A stretch of 64,000 bases of DNA from Akkermansia muciniphila (GTDB lineage Bacteria; Verrucomicrobiota; Verrucomicrobiia; Opitutales; UBA953), in assembly GCA_943331445.1 (NCBI GenBank), contig CALQLO010000006.1:32015-96014 (forward strand). Reading direction: 5' to 3'. The notes under the pieces were generated by a model. It worked only from the letters and a program-made list of their open reading frames with translations. It ran no database searches and had not been told where the DNA came from. Below are positions 29,201 to 36,258 of this stretch, in pieces (position 1 is the stretch's first letter; each line of letters opens with the position of its first letter). The position numbers and the translations under genes were made by a program.

Positions 29201-29798
29201 TAAGGCCGGCGAGGTCGCCGCCAACACCGTCCCACGTGATATGGTCGACCGGATTCGTCACCACGAGCCAAAGCAGCTGCAGTCGCTGCTCGCCGAGATT
29301 TACCCCCAGCAGCCCGCCGCGGGGGTGACGGATTTTATCGCTAAGATCGCTGACGTTGAAGCCAAACTCAAGGCTGGCTCTGGCAACCCATATGCCGGTG
29401 AGCCCATCTTTATGGAGAAGTGTGCCCCGTGTCATAAACTCTTCTTTAAAGGTGGCCGGATTGGACCCGAGCTTACGGCGTATCAACGCGACAACCTCGG
29501 CACGATGCTCATCAGTATCATCAACCCTAATGCGGAAATCCGTGAAGGGTTTCAGTATTACTCGGTGAGCACTAAGGACGGCCGTTCGTTGAGCGGCTTC
29601 CTGGTCGAGCGTGACGCGCAGATCCTGGTTCTCCGCGGGCTCGAGGGTGAAGATATCACCTTGCGCCATGCCGACGTCAGCCTGCTCACGCCCATGGGGC
29701 GCAGTCTGATGCCCGAAGGTCTGCTCGATACCCTTTCGGACCAGCAGCTCCGTGATCTTTTTGCCTACCTGCGCATCTCTCAGCCGATTTCCAAGTAA
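26214..29798 (+). CDS. Large PVC-type exported heme protein (jelly-roll, propeller, HEAT, CxxCH)
   Basis: 1194 residues from ATG 26214 with a signal peptide ending near SVADA. Order: a jelly-roll carbohydrate-binding-like region (about 40-170, HELFVNGVKVGTGG); a propeller of the membrane-bound dehydrogenase type (TIGR02604-like, about 210-610, THFSFDTRGRLWVTQYRQYP, HSVGNGIILGPDGWIYGVHG); HEAT-like helices (about 620-1040); and a C-terminal cytochrome c domain with CAPCH, Cys1070, of TIGR02603 type. These are secreted proteins widespread in Planctomycetota and Verrucomicrobiota with no proven reaction; dehydrogenase activity on sugars is often proposed. Confidence 0.88.
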   Translation: MTMLLNLRTLTRTLPLTWAVLACALCILSVADAASPTVGTAATTAVPGALLSRDTWLRTWVRVDDSFFAKHERNLFEESVGVHFRDLEGAHELFVNGVKVGTGGTFSPYKSARAEVFRHKVPVGTLKKGEWNELLFHIHHEAGKGGFLGEAPFIMNYFMECVLEGPWEMSSTALSPGPSLKVQPTTTSFATFRESNRVLGRAEQFHGQALSPADAYAKMRSTPDLAVDLLLAEPLIAQPTHFSFDTRGRLWVTQYRQYPYPAGVTMISRDKYYRSHYDRVPPAPPNHDRGADIVSIHESTKHDGVYDKHTVFQDGLNMANSAVRAQGGVWVMNPPYLLFYPDANGDDIPDGPPVVHLAGFGLEDTHSVGNGIILGPDGWIYGVHGSTSSSRVTRPGFDSADSSAVHFEGCMVWRYNPKTREYDIFSEGSGNPFGLEFDGDGRMYSGHNGGNTRGWHYVQGGIYLKQGVDPGKFGPPRSPYSFGQLPILGTKNPVPRFAHFGSFIEGTAMPANYQEHLFSLDPLHNTVTDSERIPQGATYVTADKGIAMWSEDVCFRPLYSANAPDGSLFVSDMYEFYIAHGQHYQNQIDPTTGRLYRLRGRDAKLETDTNLEGKSTVELVALLTHANKFHRTASLQLLAERKDPTALPVLQKLLKDDHGRGALGALWALYQVGSLSDARARECLTHAYAPVRFWSTRFLGDKYGVNRGLGVPGLDAKPARDLPVAAFADILKLAQTEPDAEVRSQIASTARRLPTAQMLKLVAALAARDEDVADAYLPLLLWFALESHITLDRDAVVNFVKDPAIWDRPLVQQHLLPRLMRRFATEGRRADLLVCAQLLRLAPTPAHSVYLMKGFEDAYRGRELAGLPDELLQAMAASGRAPIILRVRQGDAAAIKEALTVIANKKADVTERLNYVRVFGEVRQPDALAVLLAIADSAEPVPLRKAALVSLMSYEKPEIGAKAVALLAKSAGEVRLTALALLVSRAEWSLDLLKSIKAGEVAANTVPRDMVDRIRHHEPKQLQSLLAEIYPQQPAAGVTDFIAKIADVEAKLKAGSGNPYAGEPIFMEKCAPCHKLFFKGGRIGPELTAYQRDNLGTMLISIINPNAEIREGFQYYSVSTKDGRSLSGFLVERDAQILVLRGLEGEDITLRHADVSLLTPMGRSLMPEGLLDTLSDQQLRDLFAYLRISQPISK

Positions 29799-29985
29799 GC
29801 CCTGCGGGCGGCGGCGCCAACAGACGGCGTGTGCGCAAGTTCTTGGCGTTGGTCCTGCGGGCCGCCGCCGAGGCCGTCCAAAGCCTGTCGAGTTTTATTT
29901 TGGATATTACCCCCTTTAGGGGGAGCTCGGCACGATGGGTCGCCAAAGGGGTGTTTTGAGGAGACGGGTGTATAGTGCCGCTCTC
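29799..29985. other. Structured intergenic region
   Basis: Two inverted repeats are visible. GGCGGCGGC near 29807-29815 pairs with GCCGCCGCC at 29861-29869, with GCCAA/TTGGC inside. CCCCCT-TT-AGGGGG lies at 29910-29923. Neither is followed by a T-run, so neither is a classic terminator. No gene is seen. Confidence 0.4.
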
Positions 29986-30639
29986 ATGCCCCGCCATACC
30001 CTCCAGTCCGCCGCCATCCAGCAGAACACCCGCTCCATTATCTGGTTGGACGTTGAGATGCGTAAGGCCGATATCTTGCCCGCCCTGACGTCGGTGCTTT
30101 GGGCCGAGGGGCTAATGACGTATGCGCATGATGCCATTCTCGCGGAATCGGCGGAAGCTCGGAAGCTGGTGTTCCTGACGTGGAAGGAACTGGCGAGCCA
30201 GGTTGTTCAGCAGGCCATGGCGTCGGGTAGCCTCATCGCCGGCTACAGCATCCCTGAGCGCGACGTGCTCATGGCAGCTTGCCCTGAGTACGCGGAATGG
30301 ATCAAGGAGAACTACTTTAACGTGAACGCCGCGAGGTGGTTTAGGAACAACCAGCCAGAAATCTATGCGGAGGCCTGCCGTCTGGCCGGTGAGCGGCGGA
30401 AGCCTGGCCTGAAGAACTTCCTCGTCCAGGCCGCGGTCGGCTATCCCTATAAGCGATACCTCCTCGCCGTGGAGCCGGGTGCGATCCTTGGGCGCTTACG
30501 TCGGTTACTTGCCAAGCGGGATGGCACCCATCGCGAACTCACCCCGGAGGCTAAGCGGGATTGGGCGCGTTTAATTGAGTATAACCGCGAGGACGTCATG
30601 GGTATGCGCTATCTGGCGGAGTATGTGCAGCGAAGCTAG
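29986..30639 (+). CDS. Putative RNase H-fold (DEDD/YprB-like) protein
   Basis: 217 residues from ATG 29986. No family is firmly recognised. The order of acidic motifs fits the DEDD exonuclease fold: IIWLDVEM near the N-terminus (Asp and Glu), GYSIPERDVL in the middle, and LIEYNREDVMGMRYLAEYV at the end, which resembles the YN-x2-D motif of YprB-like RNase H-fold nucleases. KPGLKNFLVQAAVGYPYKRY matches the helix before it. No partner domain, signal or membrane span is present. An in-frame GTG at 29968 is an alternative start. A DNA or RNA processing role is inference only. Confidence 0.5.
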   Translation: MPRHTLQSAAIQQNTRSIIWLDVEMRKADILPALTSVLWAEGLMTYAHDAILAESAEARKLVFLTWKELASQVVQQAMASGSLIAGYSIPERDVLMAACPEYAEWIKENYFNVNAARWFRNNQPEIYAEACRLAGERRKPGLKNFLVQAAVGYPYKRYLLAVEPGAILGRLRRLLAKRDGTHRELTPEAKRDWARLIEYNREDVMGMRYLAEYVQRS

Positions 30640-30706
30640 GCGGATACGGCAGATCGTTTGATTGAGACTTTATTATATCAGGCGAACGGGTAGGGTGGGG
30701 TTGACG

Positions 30707-31897
30707 ATGAAACCCCACCTCGCCCGCCTCGCTCTCTTCTTGTTCTTGCCGATCATGGCGCTCGCCGCCGGTCCGCAGCCTTTTGGCGAGAACGTCCAAT
30801 TCCGCGGAAGCCTCGATAACTCCCGCTTGCAATTTGAGCGCACGAAGCGCGGCAACGTGGCCTTCTTAGGTGGTTCCATCACGGAGATGAATGGCTACCG
30901 TCCGATGGTCTGCGAAATTCTCCAGAAACGCTTTCCGGGGACGGAGTTCACCTTTACGAGCGCGGGGATCAGTTCGACTTGTTCCACGACGGGGGCTTTC
31001 CGTCTCGAACGCGATGTACTCTCGCATGGTCCGATTGATCTGCTGTTCGTGGAGTTTGCCGTCAACGATGACCAAGATGCCCATCATACGAAGGCTGAAT
31101 GCATCCGCGGGCTCGAAGGCATCCTTCGGCACGCTCAACAGAATAACCCAAACATGGACATCGTGGTGACGTTCTTCGTGAATGAATTCATTTTATCGTC
31201 CTTCCAGCAGGGCAAGATCCCGCTTACGGTCGAAACCCATGAGGCAGTGGCACGGTACTATTCCCGCTCGACTATTAATCTCGCCCGAGAGGTGGCCTCG
31301 CAGATTACGGCAGGGTCGCTGACCTGGAAGACTTTCGGTGGCGTCCATCCGGCCCCAGCCGGTAATCGAATCTGTGCGAATATGATCGATGACTTATTCG
31401 GTCGGGCGTGGGCAGCCCCTTTGTCGGCGCAGGCCAGCCTAAGCCCGGCGAAATTGCCCGCGTCGCCGCTGGATGCTTTCAGCTACTCGTCTGGACGCTT
31501 CATCGACCCGATGCAGGCCAAGGTGAAAAGCGGTTGGACTCTTGGCGTACCTGAGTGGAAGAAACTGCCTGGCTCTTCGCGTGCGACCTTTGCGAAGTTA
31601 CCCATGCTCTCCGCCTCTGAACCTGGAGCAGAGGCTACCCTGACCTTTGAGGGTACGGCCGTTGGCGCCTTCATCGTCGCGGGACCCGATGCGGGGATTG
31701 TCGAGGCGAGCATCGATGGCGGGCCGTTCAAGCCCACGGACTTACTGCATGCCTACAGCAAAGGACTCCATTATCCCCGCACGGTGATGCTCGGCACGGA
31801 ACTCGCGCCCGGTGCGCATACGCTTACCCTGCGAATCTCCAGCGAAACGCATGGAACGGGGCATGCGATGCGGATCATGCAGTTTGTCGCCAACTAA
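30707..31897 (+). CDS. Exported SGNH/GDSL hydrolase, two-domain
   Basis: 396 residues with a signal peptide (MKPHLARLALFLFLPIMALAAG). The SGNH domain has FLGGSITEMNGYRPM, with GGSIT replacing GDS but keeping the nucleophile Ser. The oxyanion helpers are EFAVNDDQDAHH and the catalytic dyad ends in GGVHPAPAGNRI. The C-terminal 150 residues form a beta-rich domain (EATLTFEGTAVGAFIVAGPD) like those that accompany glycan esterases. A carbohydrate deacetylase role is plausible. It differs clearly from the GDSL protein at 21433. Confidence 0.85.
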   Translation: MKPHLARLALFLFLPIMALAAGPQPFGENVQFRGSLDNSRLQFERTKRGNVAFLGGSITEMNGYRPMVCEILQKRFPGTEFTFTSAGISSTCSTTGAFRLERDVLSHGPIDLLFVEFAVNDDQDAHHTKAECIRGLEGILRHAQQNNPNMDIVVTFFVNEFILSSFQQGKIPLTVETHEAVARYYSRSTINLAREVASQITAGSLTWKTFGGVHPAPAGNRICANMIDDLFGRAWAAPLSAQASLSPAKLPASPLDAFSYSSGRFIDPMQAKVKSGWTLGVPEWKKLPGSSRATFAKLPMLSASEPGAEATLTFEGTAVGAFIVAGPDAGIVEASIDGGPFKPTDLLHAYSKGLHYPRTVMLGTELAPGAHTLTLRISSETHGTGHAMRIMQFVAN

Positions 31898-31989
31898 GGG
31901 GTAGGGAGGTGCGACATTGAGAACACGACGCTTTTTGGGAGGATGAACCCTCTGACTCGTCGCTGACCTGGGGGGTTTTAATATAACAT

Positions 31990-34800
31990 TTGAAACCCTC
32001 CGCCCATCTGGCGGAATCGAGCCACCCCGTGAGACCGCGTCTCCTCCATCGTTTCTTGCCTCAAGCGACCTGTCTGTTCGTTGGTGCACTCGGTTTGCTC
32101 GCCGCTGAGCCGGTCGTGCCAGTGCCAGCCAATATCCGGCCGTTCATTCAGAATCATTGCGTCGACTGCCATGATGCCGAGTCCGCTCGGGCCGGTTTCC
32201 GCATCGATCTCCTTAGCGCTGATTTTACGGCCGGGAATAATGCCAGCCTCTGGAAAGAGGTGATGGATAAGATCAATGGAGGCGAGATGCCGCCGAAAAA
32301 AAAACCTCGTCCTGACGCCAAAGAAGCCTTTCGCGTGACCTCGTGGGTAGCTCAGCAGTTGGATGAGACCACCAAGATTGCCCAGGGCGCGGGCGGCCGC
32401 GTCCCGATGCGCCGGATGAACCGGGTCGAATACGCTAATACCGTCCGCGATATCTTTTCCCTCGAGGAAGGTTTCGCCCGCCGCATCGAGAAGGAATTGC
32501 CGGCTGACGGGAAAGTGGGCGGATTCGATCGTGGTGGCGCCAGCTTGTTCATGGATGAGGGGCAGCTGACCCAGTACATGGCTGTCGCCGACCTGGTGCT
32601 GGATGAGGCAGTCTTCATCGAGAAGCCGGATGTGCAGAAATTTACCTGGAATGCCTTGAACGAAAAGCATGTGCATGGCATTGGGGCGGCCACCAAAGAC
32701 GCCACCGGCAAGGTCGTGGACACGAACCCGCCGCCGGGAGTGGTGGCGGCCTTCAAAGAACCGTTGTCCAAAATCGCTGTCGACAATTTCGGTCAATGGA
32801 ACGCCAAGGAGAATCGTTATGTGCCCCACGGCCCGTTCTATTGGACGGCCAAGAACGGCGGGATTGAATACCTTTCCGGCGGTAATAATTACCGTCGGCC
32901 GGGCAACCTGCGGAGTCCTTTCTACGGTGAAGATTGGGGGAAGAAAGGGGTGAAGCGAGATGGCTGGTATCGTTTCCGCATCAAGGCGGGTGCCTTCAAG
33001 GGGGAGGGTAAGGAAGAGCAGAAAGAGGTCAGGCTCGTCGTGGAGTATGGTTCGGGTAGTCCGATTGAGGTGGTGCAGAGTGCCGTGATCGACGCCCCGT
33101 TGGACGCCCCGAAGGAATATGTTTTCATGATGTACCTGCAGGCCGGCCCTCCTGGGATGAATCGGAGTTGGCGCATGGGCTGGGACAACGGGGACAAGGA
33201 TGTCGTCATCACGAACCCTCTTTACCAGGATGTGCAATGGAAGCCGGTGACCATCGCGGGGGAGATCGAACGCGCCATCCGGGAGAAAAAGCCGGCCGAA
33301 TTCATCGCCGAGCTGAAGAAGAAGTCGGAAGTGGCGTTGGCCGCTGCCTTGGAGAATCGCAAAACTTTCGCCGGTCCCCTGTGGGTCTATGATCCCAAGT
33401 TGGATATCGCGAAGCGTCCGCGACTTTGGGTCGGCGAAATGAACTGGGAAGGACCGATTGTGGAATGGCCGTCCAAGGCCCGGCAGACATTATTCTTTGC
33501 TGGCGAAGGGCGGGAGGACGATGCTTACCTTCGCGAAATTTTCGCCCGCATTCTCCCCCTTGCCTATCGTCGCCCGGCCGCCGCCTCGGAAGTCGAACGC
33601 ATGGTGGCCTGGACGCTTCAAGTTAAAGCTGCTCGCACCCTGACGTTTAATCAGGCCGTCCGTGAAGGGGTGAAGAACCTGTTATGCTCGCCGGCGTTCT
33701 TATACCTCGGCAGCGAAAGCCAGGTTGCCACGCCCTCGACCGCCCCCGCCTCCGCCCCCAAGCCCATTGATGATTGGCAATTGGCCAGCCGTCTCTCCTA
33801 CCTGCTTTGGAGCAGCGCTCCAGACCAAGAGCTGTACAAGTTGGCCGCCGCCGGCAAGTTGCGCGACCCCTCGGTCATTCAGGCGCAGGTCAAGCGCTTG
33901 CTGGCTGATCGCCGGTCGACGGAGTTTGTCCGTAATTTTGCCGGCCAATGGTTGAGCGTTCGTAATTTCGACAACGGTAACCCGCCGAACCGCGATTTCT
34001 ATCGTCAGTATGATGATGCCTTGCGGGATAGCTCGAAGCGTGAGCCGCTGGAATTCTTCCAGGAAGTCCTCCAGAAGAACCTCCCCCTGACCAACTTCCT
34101 TGATAGCGATTTCTTAGTGATCAATGAACGGCTGGCCAAACATTACGGGATCGAGGGTGTGGATGGGGAAAATTTCCGGCGAGTTCCCGCCCCGGCTGAT
34201 GGTCGGCGCGGCGGTGTGCTGGGGATGGCCGGCTTGATGACCTATCTGGCGGATGGCACGCGTACGCTTCCCGTTCGTCGCGCCACCTGGGTTCTGGATA
34301 TGCTTTGGAATCAGCCCGTGCCGCCGCCACCGCCTAACGCAGGGGACTTGCCCGCCATTAAGGGCCGCCAGCAACTGACCGTCCGCGAGCGATTGGATCA
34401 ACACCGTCTTTCGGAGAACTGTGCCAGCTGCCACGCCCGCGTCGATGCCTTCGGCTTGGCCCTCGAGAATTATGACGCCATCGGTATGTGGCGCGATCGC
34501 CAGAACGGGGAGGGGATGCGGGGCGACAAGGGTTCTCCCTTGCTGGATGTGAGCGGTCAGCTCCCCAATGGCAGTGCTTTCAAGACCGTACAGGAGTTCA
34601 AGGCTGCCTTGCTTGCCCAGAAGAAAGTCTTCGCCCGGGCCTTCGTCGAAAAGTTCCTCTGCTACTCCCTCGGTCGGCCGATCGTTTATGGCGACCACGT
34701 CGTGGTCGATCAGATCACCGCGCAGGCGGCCGCCCATGACTATCGCCTGCAGGAAGTCATCCAGGCGACCGTCGCGAGTTCCTTTTTCCAAACCCAATAA
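31990..34800 (+). CDS. DUF1587/DUF1592/DUF1588/DUF1585 exported cytochrome-like protein
   Basis: 936 residues. Begins at TTG 31990, the only codon that gives a signal-like N-terminus (FLPQATCLFVGALGLLAAEP). Domain order is that of the Planctomycetes-type family: PSCyt1-like CVDCH (Cys57), DUF1587 (RRMNRVEYANTVRDIF), a central beta region, DUF1592 (YRRPAAASEVERMVAWTL), DUF1588 with CASCHARVDAFGLALENYD (Cys811), and DUF1585 at the end. Two heme sites are expected. The DUF1552 protein follows 16 bases later, the usual partner. The reaction is unknown. A run of nine A at 32296 encodes part of KKK. Confidence 0.88.
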   Translation: MKPSAHLAESSHPVRPRLLHRFLPQATCLFVGALGLLAAEPVVPVPANIRPFIQNHCVDCHDAESARAGFRIDLLSADFTAGNNASLWKEVMDKINGGEMPPKKKPRPDAKEAFRVTSWVAQQLDETTKIAQGAGGRVPMRRMNRVEYANTVRDIFSLEEGFARRIEKELPADGKVGGFDRGGASLFMDEGQLTQYMAVADLVLDEAVFIEKPDVQKFTWNALNEKHVHGIGAATKDATGKVVDTNPPPGVVAAFKEPLSKIAVDNFGQWNAKENRYVPHGPFYWTAKNGGIEYLSGGNNYRRPGNLRSPFYGEDWGKKGVKRDGWYRFRIKAGAFKGEGKEEQKEVRLVVEYGSGSPIEVVQSAVIDAPLDAPKEYVFMMYLQAGPPGMNRSWRMGWDNGDKDVVITNPLYQDVQWKPVTIAGEIERAIREKKPAEFIAELKKKSEVALAAALENRKTFAGPLWVYDPKLDIAKRPRLWVGEMNWEGPIVEWPSKARQTLFFAGEGREDDAYLREIFARILPLAYRRPAAASEVERMVAWTLQVKAARTLTFNQAVREGVKNLLCSPAFLYLGSESQVATPSTAPASAPKPIDDWQLASRLSYLLWSSAPDQELYKLAAAGKLRDPSVIQAQVKRLLADRRSTEFVRNFAGQWLSVRNFDNGNPPNRDFYRQYDDALRDSSKREPLEFFQEVLQKNLPLTNFLDSDFLVINERLAKHYGIEGVDGENFRRVPAPADGRRGGVLGMAGLMTYLADGTRTLPVRRATWVLDMLWNQPVPPPPPNAGDLPAIKGRQQLTVRERLDQHRLSENCASCHARVDAFGLALENYDAIGMWRDRQNGEGMRGDKGSPLLDVSGQLPNGSAFKTVQEFKAALLAQKKVFARAFVEKFLCYSLGRPIVYGDHVVVDQITAQAAAHDYRLQEVIQATVASSFFQTQ

Positions 34801-34816
34801 CCCGCCACACCTTCTC

Positions 34817-36166
34817 ATGAATATCCAAAGCAACTCCTGGCTTATGTCGCGCCGTACGCTCATTAAGGGCCTCGGTGCTACGCTCGCCTTGCCTTGGCTG
34901 GAGGCCATGAGCCCCAATGCGAAGAAGATTACCACGGCCGGATCGATGGCGGATGGTGAGATTCCGCGTCGTAGTATGTTTACCTATTGGGGCCTGGGTT
35001 TGGAGATTCGCGGCTTCACGCCGACCGATACCGGCAAGAATTACACGATGACGCCGTCGTTAGCTCCGCTGGCACCGTTCAGGGATGATATGACGGTGCT
35101 GACGGGTCTGAAGGCGTTTTCGGGCGGCCACGGCTCCTGTAGCTGTTTGCTCACTGGGCTGAATACCATCCGGAACGCTCAGACATTGATGTCGGTCGAC
35201 CAGCAGATCGCCGCCCATCACGGCAGTTCCACACGTTTCCCTTCGCTCGTCTTGGGGACAGTGCGCGAAACGGGTTTCGGCGGTCCTACCCCGATGACCC
35301 TGTCTTGGAGTCGTAATCGCACGCCCATCACCCCGGAGAACCGTCCGGAGGTGCTTTTTGAAAAGCTCTTCGGTAGTGAGAACAACACCACGCTGGCGGC
35401 CGCCAAGCAGGCGCTCGCACAGCGCGGCAGCCTACTCGATTCGATCAAGGAGCAGGCGGCCACATTGCAGCGTAATGTCGGCAAGGAAGACCGGGCGCGC
35501 CTCGATCAGTATTTTACTTCGATTCGTGATCTGGAGGATCGAATCAAAGTCGAAGGGGAATGGATTGATCGCCCCAAGCCCAAGGTGGCCCGTCCAGATT
35601 TCGGGTCGCACTCCACGCGCGAACGCATTGCTAATGATGGACGTGGTTATTCCGAATACACCCGCCTCATGTTCGATATGGTCGCACTGGGCTTCCAGAC
35701 CGACAGCACGCGCGTCGTCACCCATATTCCGCGCACAGAAGGCGATGAAGCTCGCTGCTTCGGTTATAAGACCAATAGCAAGTGGGACCTTCACACATTG
35801 ACCCACCACAACGAACAAGAGGACAAGTTGGTCTTCTGGCGTCAGATTGATGCGCTCTATATGGCTGAGTGGGCCTACTTCCTGGGCAAACTTAAATCCG
35901 TGAAGGAAGGCCACGGCACCTTGCTGGATAACACGATGGCAGCCTGGGGTACCACCAATGGTGGCTACAGCGCCCACGACTCCACGATGTTGCCGATGAT
36001 CCTCTGCGGCGGTTCGGCCCTCGGCCTCAAGCATCAGGGTCACTTGGTGCAGAAGGATGTGCCGCTGGCGAATGTCTGGCAGACCGTCGTGAGTCGTATC
36101 GGCATGCCGTTGCCGACCAACTTCCAGGGTGGCGTGGCGACCGGGGTGGTGAAGGAGCTCATCTGA
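34817..36166 (+). CDS. DUF1552 protein, Tat-exported
   Basis: 449 residues from ATG 34817; the frame is open far upstream within the previous gene. The signal SRRTLIKGLGATLALPWLEA has the twin-arginine motif. The body matches DUF1552: MFTYWGLGLEIRGF, TVLTGLKAFSGGHGS, VDQQIAAHHGSSTRFPSL, LGFQTDSTRVVTHI and NTMAAWGTTNGGYSAHD. These proteins are distantly related to the sulfatase/phosphatase fold and nearly always sit after a DUF1592 cytochrome in PVC bacteria. No biochemical function is established. Confidence 0.88.
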   Translation: MNIQSNSWLMSRRTLIKGLGATLALPWLEAMSPNAKKITTAGSMADGEIPRRSMFTYWGLGLEIRGFTPTDTGKNYTMTPSLAPLAPFRDDMTVLTGLKAFSGGHGSCSCLLTGLNTIRNAQTLMSVDQQIAAHHGSSTRFPSLVLGTVRETGFGGPTPMTLSWSRNRTPITPENRPEVLFEKLFGSENNTTLAAAKQALAQRGSLLDSIKEQAATLQRNVGKEDRARLDQYFTSIRDLEDRIKVEGEWIDRPKPKVARPDFGSHSTRERIANDGRGYSEYTRLMFDMVALGFQTDSTRVVTHIPRTEGDEARCFGYKTNSKWDLHTLTHHNEQEDKLVFWRQIDALYMAEWAYFLGKLKSVKEGHGTLLDNTMAAWGTTNGGYSAHDSTMLPMILCGGSALGLKHQGHLVQKDVPLANVWQTVVSRIGMPLPTNFQGGVATGVVKELI

Positions 36167-36258
36167 CCGTCCACGGAGATGGGCAACCGTGGTAAGCGTT
36201 ACGGTTGCGCCTGCCTGCTTGCAATTGCCGGCCTGATGCCTGTCGTAGGCGTACCTTT

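Noticed and set aside
32296..32304. Frameshift at the A9 run
   Set aside because: The frame continues with family domains on both sides, so the gene is intact as written.
31978..33237. Minus-strand ORF of 419 residues
   Set aside because: Antisense to the DUF1592 gene, which has clear domain matches.
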